NCBI GenBank assembly: GCA_026014585.1
Contig: JAOZIA010000009.1
Span: forward strand, 1-36,186
DNA length: 36,186 nucleotides
Direction: 5' to 3'
Origin: Candidatus Bathyarchaeota archaeon
Lineage (GTDB): Archaea; Thermoproteota; Bathyarchaeia; Bathyarchaeales; Bathycorpusculaceae
Part shown: positions 16,054 to 23,582 of the stretch, piece by piece
Layout: every line of letters begins with the position of its first letter
How positions within the stretch are numbered: position 1 is the first letter of the stretch
Notes under the pieces: generated by a model
Told to the model about the DNA's origin: nothing
Databases searched by the model: none
Seen by the model: only the letters and a program-made list of their open reading frames with translations
Made by a program: the position numbers and the translations under genes

Positions 16054-16719
16054 TTGGCGGCTATTGGCACAACAGCGGGCATGGTTGGGCATGACATCCG
16101 CAACCCACTGCAAGCCATGATTGGTGATGTTTATTTGCTAAAAGAGGCTCTGGGTGCGATGCCTGAATGTGAGGTTAAAAAGCAGGTGAAGGAGAGTTTA
16201 GATGGCCTTGAGGAGAATATTTTGTATGTTAACAAGATTGTTTCTGACTTGCAGGATTTTGCGCGTCCCATCCAGCCTCAATTCTCCAGAGTTAACTTGT
16301 GTCAGTTAGTGGCAGATACTGTGGAACCCTTTAGTTTCCCAAAGAACATTCAACACGCGGTTTTTGTGGATAGCCCATTAGAGATGGTGACAGACCAATC
16401 TTTGCTTAGGCGTGTTTTTGAAAATTTGATTATCAATGCAGTTCAAGCTATGCCTAACGGTGGAAAATTACAGGTAACTGGTGGGTTGAGGCAACAGAAA
16501 GTGTGCATAATAGTGCAAGACACAGGAGTGGGCATCCCAAGAGAAATTAAACCCAAACTTTTCATTCCCATGTTTACAACTAAATCTAAAGGTCAAGGGT
16601 TTGGGTTAACGGTTGTTAAACGAATAGTAGAAGCACTAAACGGGACGGTGGATTGCGAGAGCCAAGAAGGTAAAGGAACCAGATTCATTATAGAATTTCC
16701 GGTTGAGGTAACTGCCTAA
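16054..16719 (+). CDS. Histidine kinase, DHp and ATPase core (same frame after TAG)
   Basis: The 221 codons form a complete kinase core. The H-box is GMVGHDIRNPLQAM, with the phospho-accepting His about ten residues into helix 1. A dimerisation hairpin, N-box ENLIINAVQAMPNGG, G1 box VQDTGVGIP, F-box-like LFIPMFTTKSKG and G2 box GQGFGLTVVKRIVEAL follow. All catalytic residues are present, so decay has not touched this half. Without readthrough, the only near start is the TTG right after the TAG or ATG 16081, which would lose part of the first helix. The product would phosphorylate an unlinked response regulator. Stop is TAA. Confidence 0.85.
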   Translation: MAAIGTTAGMVGHDIRNPLQAMIGDVYLLKEALGAMPECEVKKQVKESLDGLEENILYVNKIVSDLQDFARPIQPQFSRVNLCQLVADTVEPFSFPKNIQHAVFVDSPLEMVTDQSLLRRVFENLIINAVQAMPNGGKLQVTGGLRQQKVCIIVQDTGVGIPREIKPKLFIPMFTTKSKGQGFGLTVVKRIVEALNGTVDCESQEGKGTRFIIEFPVEVTA

Positions 16720-16755
16720 AAAAGAGCATAGTCATAACTAATAAAAAGCTTCAAT

Positions 16756-16761
16756 ATTTTT
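16756..16761 (+). terminator. T-run after the histidine kinase gene
   Basis: TATTTTTTGGG about 35 bp after the TAA is a typical simple archaeal termination signal (oligo-T without a hairpin). It lies just before the convergent zinc ribbon gene. Confidence 0.35.
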
Positions 16762-16772
16762 TGGGCGGTAAC

Positions 16773-16976
16773 TTACTTTTTGCTAAGGTACCATTTGAGG
16801 TACTCTTTTTTGCGGTTGTTTTTTTCCTCTTCCGCAGTCTCAAAGCTGGGTCTGTTTTTCTCGCGCAGCTCCATGAGTTCCTGCTGGGTCAACATTAGCC
16901 CGCAGCTTTTGCAAGTGTTCCGCTTGGTGCTCATTGAATACACCATTTCTCCACCGCATTCTGGGCAATAGGGCAT
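16773..16976 (-). CDS. Small zinc ribbon protein
   Basis: The 67-residue protein begins with a CPECG at residues 4-8 and a CKSCG at 22-26, forming one zinc ribbon with a short knuckle spacing. The rest is a charged helix of ~40 residues (Glu, Lys, Arg, Asn) ending in LKWYLSKK. The helix could bind nucleic acid or a protein partner. A clear ribosome site (AAGGAAG) precedes the ATG, and a strong TATA element lies upstream, so I regard this short gene as real. Function is unknown; many small archaeal zinc ribbon proteins act around transcription or translation. Confidence 0.75.
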   Translation of the reverse strand: MPYCPECGGEMVYSMSTKRNTCKSCGLMLTQQELMELREKNRPSFETAEEEKNNRKKEYLKWYLSKK

Positions 16977-17030
16977 GTTACTTACTTCCTTGCGGGTTCT
17001 TTTGTTTATCTAACCTTTTAATGTTTCGTG

Positions 17031-17044
17031 TAAAATATATTTAG
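17031..17044 (-). promoter_or_regulatory. TATA box of the small zinc ribbon gene
   Basis: On the minus strand, CTAAATATATTTTA gives a near-consensus archaeal TATA box. The start of transcription would be near 17010, with a leader of ~34 nt that contains AAGGAAG (16985-16991) before the ATG at 16976. Confidence 0.55.
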
Positions 17045-17166
17045 CTGGGCACGAATTTACACTGGTTAATTTGATGAATTTTTTTAATTGCCTTTGTTTT
17101 TTGTTGCTGGGAAAGCCATTAAAGAAAGCGGCACCTTACCTATAGTGTTAATCAACGGTTTTTTCG

Positions 17167-17859
17167 GTGAATTATGTGAGCATCAAGGGTTCTTTTGAAC
17201 GAGCACAAACATCTTTTAAATGGAGAATCATAGACAGATACTTCTCTTTTTTTGCCCGCTCCAAACTCAAAAACAAAACATTCTCCATCATCAGCAACAA
17301 CTGCATATCCGGCGGAATCTACCACAAGTTTGGTTTGCCCTTCTCTACCCCAACGGTTTGGTGCTTCTTTTTTCCCGAAGAATACATCAGATTCTTAGAG
17401 AACCTAAAATGGTACCTAAACCAGCCCTTACAATTCACCCCACAAACCAAGCATCATTCAGCCCAACAACTTAGACAACCCATCCAACGCAACTACCCCA
17501 TTGGTGTTTTGGGCGGGGATGTGGAGATTCATTTTTTGCATTACCACGATGAGGCTTATGCTCTTGATAAATGGAATCGGCGTCTTGCCCGGGTAAACTG
17601 GGAACGCCTATTTTTTCTCTTCTCTGATTCAGAACCACAAGAGTTCACCCGAACCCTGCTGGAACGCTACGAGAAGTTACCGTTTGAGCATAAACTCTTC
17701 TTCTCCTCAAAACCCCAACCCAACTCTGAATGCACAGTTTACGTAAAAGACTGCATGGGGTCAGCTTCTGTTTCAGATTCAACCCGTAACCGAAAATACG
17801 AAAAATACGTTGACTTAGTTAAGTGGTTTAATGGAGAAACGGATTTCCTAAAAAAATAA
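17167..17859 (+). CDS. DUF1919 family protein (polysaccharide-associated)
   Basis: The 230-residue protein contains the DUF1919 hallmark SIISNNCISGGIYHKFG near residue 40, then PFSTPTVWCFFFPEEYIRFLENLKWYL, a PIGVLGGDVEIHFLHY stretch and a W-rich helical region. This family is known mainly from bacterial capsule and exopolysaccharide loci, and its biochemical role is not established. Here it stands alone between a zinc ribbon and a protease gene, not in a polysaccharide cluster, so it may have been acquired by transfer. Start is the GTG at 17167; alternatives downstream would cut only the basic N-terminus. It converges with the HtpX-like gene with two bases between the stops. Confidence 0.8.
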   Translation: MNYVSIKGSFERAQTSFKWRIIDRYFSFFARSKLKNKTFSIISNNCISGGIYHKFGLPFSTPTVWCFFFPEEYIRFLENLKWYLNQPLQFTPQTKHHSAQQLRQPIQRNYPIGVLGGDVEIHFLHYHDEAYALDKWNRRLARVNWERLFFLFSDSEPQEFTRTLLERYEKLPFEHKLFFSSKPQPNSECTVYVKDCMGSASVSDSTRNRKYEKYVDLVKWFNGETDFLKK

Positions 17860-17861
17860 GA

Positions 17862-18908
17862 TTAGATGTGGGCGTAGACTTTTTTGTTTGTGTACTGCCC
17901 CGTGTTCATTTCCTGCTCAATTTCCCGTAGCAGCAGAATACGTTTGAAGGTGGGCGGATGCGTCGCGAAAAGGCTGTTCATTTGTACCCATGCGCTTTTT
18001 GATTCTTTTTCCATTGCCAGCCGAAGTTCTCGCTCGTCTAAGACACCATCGTTGTCTAGGTCGTACTGGTTTTTCTTTTCCATAATTTGAGCAACTTCTC
18101 GCTTGGCCATAGCAGGGTCTTCAATGTAGAAGGCGCGTGCACCCTCGGGTGGTTTGGGCGAGATTGATAAGCCGTAAGTGATTTTTGCCAATGCACTTTC
18201 GAGTTCTCGTGGGGCACCTGTAACGTAAGCTGAGAAAGCATCGGCATAATGTTCACGCAGGCGGCTAAGTCGCATCTCAATTAGGAAAGTGATAAGATAA
18301 ACAGCAAAAGAGATTGCTCCTATAACTATGAGGGCTGCACCGCTGTTGTCTCTGTTGTTTCTTCGTCCAACGCTACTGAACATGCCAGCACGCAATGTAA
18401 CCTGCGCAATCATGTATGCAATCAACGGCAACGCAGAGAGTATGGTCATGACTACGTAGTCTTTGTGTTTAATGTGACCTAATTCGTGAGCTATTACGCC
18501 TTTGATTTCGTTCTGATTTAGCTGCCGCAGAAGTCCTTCGTGAACTGCAAGAACGGCGCTACTTTGGGTTCTGCCAAACGTGAAAGCATTAGGCGTGTTG
18601 TTGGGTACTATGGCTAGTTTTGGCATGGGCAAGCCGCTTTTGTCTGCCAGTTCTTTAACGGTGGCTTCCAGCCAGGGTGATTCGCCGGGTTTGATGTATC
18701 GCAGTTTGGTTGTTGCAGCCACGATGGATGGTCCGATGGCGTACTGGAACAAGATGAAAAGACCTGATCCAGCTATAGCAACAAGCAGTCCTGCGTAAAC
18801 ATCCAACTGCAGAAGGTATACTATTACAAACACGAAAGCCGCAAATACGAATGCAGACAGAAAAATCGAGAACCCCATTGCAAACTTGAGTTGTGAAAGA
18901 TTAGCCAT
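17862..18908 (-). CDS. htpX: HtpX-like M48 membrane zinc protease with an EF-hand loop
   Basis: The 348-residue integral membrane protease clears misfolded membrane proteins. Two N-terminal spans (about 10-34, 38-60) precede the catalytic motif HELGH at 141-145, whose histidines bind zinc. Two further spans follow (about 153-172, 192-211), and the third ligand is probably Glu219 in RLREHYAD. A PNAFTFG segment near 107 is typical. The unusual part is residues 283-294, DLDNDGVLDERE, a perfect canonical calcium-binding EF-hand loop in a charged insertion between the catalytic core and the C-terminal THPP segment. A ribosome site AAGGGTAAAG precedes the ATG. Confidence 0.92.
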   Translation of the reverse strand: MANLSQLKFAMGFSIFLSAFVFAAFVFVIVYLLQLDVYAGLLVAIAGSGLFILFQYAIGPSIVAATTKLRYIKPGESPWLEATVKELADKSGLPMPKLAIVPNNTPNAFTFGRTQSSAVLAVHEGLLRQLNQNEIKGVIAHELGHIKHKDYVVMTILSALPLIAYMIAQVTLRAGMFSSVGRRNNRDNSGAALIVIGAISFAVYLITFLIEMRLSRLREHYADAFSAYVTGAPRELESALAKITYGLSISPKPPEGARAFYIEDPAMAKREVAQIMEKKNQYDLDNDGVLDERELRLAMEKESKSAWVQMNSLFATHPPTFKRILLLREIEQEMNTGQYTNKKVYAHI

Positions 18909-19009
18909 TTTCTTTACCCTTGTGTTAAATTCACATGATAAATTTAGAGAATTAAGTCTTTCCTAAAAAATCATAAGGTTTGAAACTAAAGGGAAAAAAG
19001 GACAAAATT

Positions 19010-19987
19010 TTAGATGGGGTAAGCTCCGCAGATTTTGCAGAACTGGATTTTTGTGTCCATGCGACTGTGGCATTTGGGGCATTCTACTGAGCCTTTGGTG
19101 AAGATGTCTTTTGGTTTACCGAATATTTTGCGGAAGTGCTCGTAGTAGAGGAGTTGTTCTTTGTCTTGGATTTCAACGTCGTCTTCTGCTTTGATGGCTG
19201 CTTTCTTTTCTGCGAATTCTGCATCGGTGAATGTGTCGTTAAAGTATGTGCGCAGGGTTTCTGTTCCTGTTCCTGCCTCAAGAGGTGCTTTGGGTCGCCA
19301 GATGATGTCTTGAGGTATAACGTCTTCGTAGGCTTTGCGTAGAATCCATTTACTGTATTTGACACCGTTGTACATGTTAATTTTGAATTTAATCGGCAGT
19401 TTCTGCGCCCATTCCATGAATTCAGGGTCACGGTAGGGTGCTTTGATTTGCATGCCCATCGATTCAGCCATTGGGAAGGAGCTAAAGCCCATTTCTGCCC
19501 ACATTTCTTGCTGTTTTACTGCAAATTCTGCTTCAGAGAGGTGGAATTGCCATGGGTACCCGAAGAGTTCGTCTAAGGCGTCGCCTGTGAATACGGTTTT
19601 GATTCCTTTGGGTTTGAGCAGTGTTAAGCCGATGTATACGGGGAGACTGTTTCTGATTTCCATGGGGTCGAATTTTTTGAGTGCTTCGACTACTTTGGGG
19701 TAGAATTTCATTACGTCTTCTTTGCCGAATTGGTAGGTTTCGTGTTTGAGGTGTAGGAGTTCGACCATTTTTTTGACGTATTCTGTGTCTTTTGGTTGAC
19801 CATGTTTAAACGCTAGAGTTAGGCAGGGGATGTCGGGGTTGTATTTTACTGCTTCGTAGGCGATTATTTGGGTGTCTGTTCCAGCGCTGAAGAGGAATCC
19901 ATCAGCCATGTTTCTTTTTACTATGTCGTGAACTAGTGTTCTGACTTTTGGCAGAAGGGGTGCGTATTCTGCTTCGGTGAGAGTCAT
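19010..19987 (-). CDS. Asparagine-synthase-like ATP pyrophosphatase with C-terminal zinc ribbon
   Basis: The 325-residue protein resembles the synthetase domain of asparagine synthase B, but it lacks the N-terminal glutaminase domain. The PP-loop reads FLFSAGTDTQIIA (residues 32-43), where AsnB has SGGLDS. The second conserved region is VFTGDALDELFGY, like SGEGADELFGGY. A segment APYRDPEFMEWAQ matches the AsnB C-terminal substrate-handling region. The last ~25 residues form a zinc ribbon with ECPKCHS and FCKICGAYP, rare in this family. It would adenylate a carboxylate, but without glutaminase it must use ammonia or another nucleophile. The ATG at 19987 is chosen for its GAGG ribosome site. 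Confidence 0.82.
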   Translation of the reverse strand: MTLTEAEYAPLLPKVRTLVHDIVKRNMADGFLFSAGTDTQIIAYEAVKYNPDIPCLTLAFKHGQPKDTEYVKKMVELLHLKHETYQFGKEDVMKFYPKVVEALKKFDPMEIRNSLPVYIGLTLLKPKGIKTVFTGDALDELFGYPWQFHLSEAEFAVKQQEMWAEMGFSSFPMAESMGMQIKAPYRDPEFMEWAQKLPIKFKINMYNGVKYSKWILRKAYEDVIPQDIIWRPKAPLEAGTGTETLRTYFNDTFTDAEFAEKKAAIKAEDDVEIQDKEQLLYYEHFRKIFGKPKDIFTKGSVECPKCHSRMDTKIQFCKICGAYPI

Positions 19988-20024
19988 TTTTGTATCCTCG
20001 CAATACAGTTTAGGTTTCATTTGG

Positions 20025-20035
20025 GGTATATAAGG
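20025..20035 (-). promoter_or_regulatory. TATA box of the asparagine-synthase-like gene
   Basis: CCTTATATACC on the minus strand is a strong TATA element ~43 bp before the ATG at 19987. The predicted transcript start is near 20003, just ahead of the GAGG ribosome site at 19996-19999. Confidence 0.55.
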
Positions 20036-20151
20036 TTTATTAATATGCAAGGAAAATAAAACAAAACGTAAACAATTGTGTCAAAACCAACATAAATAAT
20101 GAACAAACATAAAAGAGGCACAGACAAGGCAGTCATAACTCATAAATCAGC

Positions 20152-20165
20152 TACATTTAAATGTA
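20152..20165. promoter_or_regulatory. Palindromic TATA element before the nitrilase gene
   Basis: TACATTTAAATGTA is a perfect 14 bp palindrome placed about 45 bp before the ATG at 20204. Its TTTAAA core fits a TATA box; the symmetry could also suit a dimeric regulator or arise by chance. Confidence 0.45.
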
Positions 20166-20203
20166 CAAACAAAACACTCCCTCTACAACAAGAGGCACAA
20201 ACC

Positions 20204-20956
20204 ATGAAAATCACAGTAATCCACATGAAAATACGAACAACCCTACAAGAAAACCTAACCGCCGCAGAAACCGCAATCCAAACAGCCGCCAAACAAAACC
20301 CCGCACTCATCGCCTTACCTGAATACTTCACCGTACCCGACTGCATGGCACACTTCACAAACGCACCCAAAATCAGCAAAGAAACCTGCACCAAAACCTT
20401 AGAATTCCTACAAAAAATCTCCAGCCAAATAAGCGACATTTACCTGTTAGGCGGTTCAGTGCTTCAAGAAGACGGCGGCAAATTCTACAACACCAGCACT
20501 CTTTGGAAAAACGGCAAAATGCTGGCAAGCTACAAAAAAATCAACCCCATAACAGCAGAAATCGAGGCAGGTGTTTCCCGTGGTAGCACTCCACTGGTAG
20601 TGGACACAGAATTTGGCAGGCTTGGCATGATAGTATGCGCAGACACTTTTGACCCCGAACTCGTCAAAAAAATTGCTGAGATGGGCGCTGAAATTGTTAC
20701 GCTCCCCGTTGCAGCCATGGGAACCCACCCCACCGTTAAAGGGCACCCATTAACTGAAGGTATCGCACGGGATTATGGCATGTTTATCTTAAAAGTTGGC
20801 AATGTTAGTTCGAACATGCGTGGTGGCAGAAGTGCTATTATTGCGCCATGGGGTATTCTTGGTGAAGTTACTGATGCACCTGAAGACTCGATTTTAACAG
20901 CGGATTTAGATATAGAAAGGTTAAGGACGTACCGCAGTAATCTTAAACAAAAATAG
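20204..20956 (+). CDS. Carbon-nitrogen hydrolase (nitrilase superfamily)
   Basis: The 250-residue protein has the complete catalytic triad of the nitrilase superfamily: Glu40 in ALPEYF, Lys112 in SYKKINP and Cys145 in GMIVCADTFD. This indicates hydrolysis or condensation of a C-N bond in an amide, carbamoyl compound or nitrile through a covalent thioester. The sequence VAAMGTHPTVKGHPL after the nucleophile varies between subfamilies, and I cannot name the substrate. The ATG at 20204 is preferred over the open frame to 20099 because the fold starts with KITVIHMKI. It is divergent from the asparagine-synthase-like gene, so a shared role in amide nitrogen handling is conceivable but speculative. 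Confidence 0.85.
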   Translation: MKITVIHMKIRTTLQENLTAAETAIQTAAKQNPALIALPEYFTVPDCMAHFTNAPKISKETCTKTLEFLQKISSQISDIYLLGGSVLQEDGGKFYNTSTLWKNGKMLASYKKINPITAEIEAGVSRGSTPLVVDTEFGRLGMIVCADTFDPELVKKIAEMGAEIVTLPVAAMGTHPTVKGHPLTEGIARDYGMFILKVGNVSSNMRGGRSAIIAPWGILGEVTDAPEDSILTADLDIERLRTYRSNLKQK

Positions 20957-20978
20957 TTTGGTTCGGTTTAGTGCCAGA

Positions 20979-20990
20979 TTTTATTTTTTT
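20979..20990 (+). terminator. Oligo-T terminator after the nitrilase gene
   Basis: TTTTATTTTTTT about 25 bp after the TAG stop is a typical archaeal poly-T termination signal. It lies just before the next promoter. Confidence 0.4.
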
Positions 20991-20996
20991 GTCAAT

Positions 20997-21009
20997 CATA
21001 TTTATTTAG
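20997..21009 (+). promoter_or_regulatory. TATA box of the LemA/TPM operon
   Basis: CATATTTATTTAG lies ~40 bp before the LemA start. Predicted transcript start near 21028 leaves a short leader with GAGAGGGG just before the TTG at 21043. Confidence 0.5.
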
Positions 21010-21042
21010 TCGAAAGAGAGCTAATTTAGGCAAGAGAGGGGT

Positions 21043-21633
21043 TTGTTGAACAAAAAAATTCTAGCAGCAGTAAGCATAATTATAGTTGTTATAGCACTTG
21101 TAAGTTTTACAGCATTATACATTACAACCTACAACAACATGGTCGCCTTAGAATCAACTGCTGACGCGCAGTGGGCACAGGTGAACACGCAACTTCAACG
21201 CCGTTACGATTTGATTCCTGGAGTAGTTAACGCTTCGTACTCCTATTTGGGTTACGAGAGTTCTGTGCTGGAAGAAGTGACACGGTTAAGGACTCAGTGG
21301 ATGGAAGCAGAACAGTCAGGCAACATCACAGAAATAAACGATGCCACGGGGCAACTTGAAACTTCAGTTACCAACTTTATAGTGACAATCGAAAATTACC
21401 CTGACCTAGAGGCGTCCTCAGTAGTTCAGGATTTAATGGTTGTTTTGGAAGGAACTGAAAACCGAATCTCAACGGAACGAATGCGCTACAACGATGACGT
21501 GCGAGACTACAATATTGTCATAAAGGCATTTCCAGGAGCGTTTTTCGCTACAGGCTGGGGCTTTAATGTTAAACCCTACTTTGAAGCGACAATCGGAGCC
21601 GACCAACCCGTAAATATTCCAACCTACACTTAA
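21043..21633 (+). CDS. LemA family membrane-anchored protein
   Basis: The 196-residue protein has one N-terminal membrane span (about 6-28) followed by an outer helical domain. The LemA landmark YNNMVALESTADAQWAQVNTQLQRRYDLIP is split here as YNNMVALES and QWAQVNTQLQRRYDLIP, with a long helical hairpin and the C-terminal ERMRYNDDVRDYN stretch that marks the family. LemA proteins have no proven biochemical function but very often pair with TPM-domain proteins, as here, with 13 bp between the genes. Starts at TTG with GAGAGGGG upstream. The pair probably acts at the outer membrane face. Confidence 0.9.
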   Translation: MLNKKILAAVSIIIVVIALVSFTALYITTYNNMVALESTADAQWAQVNTQLQRRYDLIPGVVNASYSYLGYESSVLEEVTRLRTQWMEAEQSGNITEINDATGQLETSVTNFIVTIENYPDLEASSVVQDLMVVLEGTENRISTERMRYNDDVRDYNIVIKAFPGAFFATGWGFNVKPYFEATIGADQPVNIPTYT

Positions 21634-21646
21634 GGAAACACGTCTA

Positions 21647-22390
21647 ATGAATAAGCAGTCAAAAACAGCAACTGCTCTTATCCTCATTGTTTCTCTGCTT
21701 TTTTTGGCTTATTTTACGGTGCCTGTTCAAGCCTACATTATTTCTGACGATTGGGCAAGCGCAATTGATGATTATGCGTTAAGCGTGGATGAACGTACAG
21801 GCGCTGAAATTGTGGTGTGTGTTTTTCCTTCACTGGCTGGACACGGCATCCAAAACAAGCAGGGGCAAGAAATTCAAGATATTGTGGAGTTGTCGGTTTA
21901 CATTTTTAACGAGGAGCCTTTGGAGACTTATTCAGGTGACCAAGTGGGTGTAGGTAAAGCTGGACAGGACAACGGTATCTTGTTGGTGCTTGCCATTGAG
22001 GAACGACAGTGGCGCATCGAAGTTGGCTACGGTTTAGAAGGCGACATCACCGACATTGAGTCAAACCAGATAGCTCAGCAGTATTTGGTTCCCCAAATGC
22101 AACAAGGTAACTACGAATATGCAATCTATGACACAATTGAGGCGTTAGCAAACAAAATTCCAGATACTAACCAGACAGTAACACCAAGAGGATACTACCT
22201 ATACGAAGCTGACTCCACATCAGCTACAACATCAAATCCGTGGTGGTCATGGATAATAGAAAACTATTATGGAATTCCCCTTTGGCTAATTATTCTTCTA
22301 ATATTTCTGGGCGTAGCTGTTCCAGTGTTTGGCGGAAAAAGAGCCCGCGGTGGAAGAAGCGGTGGAGGAGGTTCCTCAGGAAAATGGTAG
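21647..22390 (+). CDS. TPM-domain (YgcG-like) secreted/membrane protein
   Basis: The 247-residue protein has an N-terminal signal sequence (about 1-28), a TPM domain (about 35-175: IISDDWASAIDDYALSV, GAEIVVCVFPSL, VGKAGQDNGILLVLAIEER, WRIEVGYGLEGDITD), a linker, and one membrane span at about 211-229. A Gly/Arg/Ser tail ends GGGGSSGKW, as in many YgcG homologues. TPM domains are proposed to act in membrane protein repair or phosphatase-like reactions, but this is not settled. It follows LemA with an AAGGAAAC ribosome site. The TAG stop directly abuts the TAG of the opposing gene, forming TAGCTA with no gap. Confidence 0.9.
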   Translation: MNKQSKTATALILIVSLLFLAYFTVPVQAYIISDDWASAIDDYALSVDERTGAEIVVCVFPSLAGHGIQNKQGQEIQDIVELSVYIFNEEPLETYSGDQVGVGKAGQDNGILLVLAIEERQWRIEVGYGLEGDITDIESNQIAQQYLVPQMQQGNYEYAIYDTIEALANKIPDTNQTVTPRGYYLYEADSTSATTSNPWWSWIIENYYGIPLWLIILLIFLGVAVPVFGGKRARGGRSGGGGSSGKW

Positions 22391-23275
22391 CTAGTAAATT
22401 TTACTCCATTCATCCACGATTTTTGTCATTTTCTTGAACTCGTACTTTTCCAGCCAATCTCTAAATGCGTTGTTGTGCACTGCGAATTGGGCGATACGTT
22501 TGGCATTTTCGGAGTCATGCACCAAAAACAACACCGCATCTAGATTGTGCCTTGACACATACGCTACAGCTCTTAGAAGCGCATCAAGTTTTTCGTCGGT
22601 TGGCATCTCTGCGCTGAGTTCTAAAGTCACAGGTTTCTTTAAAATAGCACAGAAATCCTGCACCAATAGGTCAACCCAGTAATTAGTCAAATAATCCCGC
22701 GATGACAGGGGCACATGGAAGTAATCCACAAGTTCACTAATCGCCTCTAAATCCAAACCGAAGCGTTCTTTGGCAAGCACGGGGTCAGGCCAAATCTCCA
22801 CCGCAAACGTCCCCTTCACCTTTGCCTTGGCGTCACGTACAAACTGTGTTGTAACCTCTGCACGCCATTCATTCCAGCTTAAGCCACTTTTTTTGTGCAG
22901 TTCTTGACATCTTGGGCAGGTGCAGAACTCTTTTTCGGGGAAGTGATACAGATTCAAGGTTACACCTAAGATGTCTTCTTTGCTTAGGCTTTCAATGTAA
23001 TCAAGAACCTTAGCGTTATATTGAGGGTGAGTGGGACAGACAAAATCAAATGCCAAATTTGCTCTGCGGTTTTTACGCAGTGCAGGACCATTCTTTGAGA
23101 GCGCCACCATACTGGGGTCATCTCGTATGGCTTTTGCGTCGCAGAAACATGTAACGTCATTTTGCATTTTTTTAGCTGCTGGGCAAGCTTGTCCATCTGC
23201 CCATTTGCTGTAGTAAACTGGAATTTCAAATCCTTCAACTATTTCAGGCTTGTAAGTGACTAAGCCAACTTTCAC
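22391..23275 (-). CDS. Putative TIM-barrel protein with CxCPRC motif, paralogue A
   Basis: The 294-residue protein is clearly homologous to 24684-25586. Shared blocks are the N-terminal beta strand VGLVTYKP, NGPALRKNRR, the cysteine motif FCTCPRC followed by KSGLSWNEWRAE, and PDPVLAKERFGLDL. The FCTCPRC-x-helix layout is reminiscent of glycoside-hydrolase-like TIM barrels with FCYCxxC motifs; I infer, without proof, a barrel fold. There is no signal peptide, so it is cytoplasmic. GTG 23275 is chosen because it aligns with the paralogue's start and has GGTGG upstream; the frame is open to 23305. An additional Cys-rich N-terminal region (CPAAKK, CFCD) is absent from paralogue B. Function unknown. 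Confidence 0.75.
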   Translation of the reverse strand: MKVGLVTYKPEIVEGFEIPVYYSKWADGQACPAAKKMQNDVTCFCDAKAIRDDPSMVALSKNGPALRKNRRANLAFDFVCPTHPQYNAKVLDYIESLSKEDILGVTLNLYHFPEKEFCTCPRCQELHKKSGLSWNEWRAEVTTQFVRDAKAKVKGTFAVEIWPDPVLAKERFGLDLEAISELVDYFHVPLSSRDYLTNYWVDLLVQDFCAILKKPVTLELSAEMPTDEKLDALLRAVAYVSRHNLDAVLFLVHDSENAKRIAQFAVHNNAFRDWLEKYEFKKMTKIVDEWSKIY

Positions 23276-23301
23276 TTTTCGATTTCCACCTTTATTGGAA
23301 A

Positions 23302-23328
23302 ACAATTATAGGTTGGCACTTATTTAAT
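23302..23328. promoter_or_regulatory. Back-to-back promoters between paralogue A and the ferredoxin
   Basis: On the plus strand CTTATTTAAT (23319-23328) lies ~25 bp before the ferredoxin ATG, implying a leaderless transcript. On the minus strand CCTATAATTG (about 23303-23312) lies ~33 bp before the GTG of paralogue A. The two genes start only 72 bp apart and may be co-regulated. Confidence 0.45.
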
Positions 23329-23347
23329 TGTTGATTCACTGATTCAC

Positions 23348-23569
23348 ATGGAAACCAAGAAAAAAACCGTCATTGTCGATTACTCCAAATGCCAACCTTG
23401 CAAAATGCAAATCTGCATCGGCGTTTGCCCTGAAGGCGTCATAGAAGAGGGCGAAGATAAAAAACCTCAAATCACCGATGATGCCTCATGCACCAGCTGC
23501 GGTGTCTGCGTTGACTTATGTCCAACTCATGCAATAACGCTAAAGCCTAAAGAGGAAAAAACCAAGTAA
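23348..23569 (+). CDS. Small 2x[4Fe-4S] ferredoxin-like protein
   Basis: The 73-residue protein has two cluster motifs. The first is unusual: Cys15, Cys18, Cys23 and Cys27-Pro (KCQPCKMQICIGVCPEG), where the third spacing is longer than the common CxxCxxCxxxCP. The second is canonical: CTSCGVCVDLCP with Cys48, 51, 54 and 58. It most likely donates or accepts electrons at low potential. It is followed 13 bp later by CbiZ on the same strand and is divergent from paralogue A. Its electron partner is not evident; the adjacent paralogous Cys proteins are candidates by position only. Confidence 0.85.
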   Translation: METKKKTVIVDYSKCQPCKMQICIGVCPEGVIEEGEDKKPQITDDASCTSCGVCVDLCPTHAITLKPKEEKTK

Positions 23570-23582
23570 TGGGGCAACCGTT

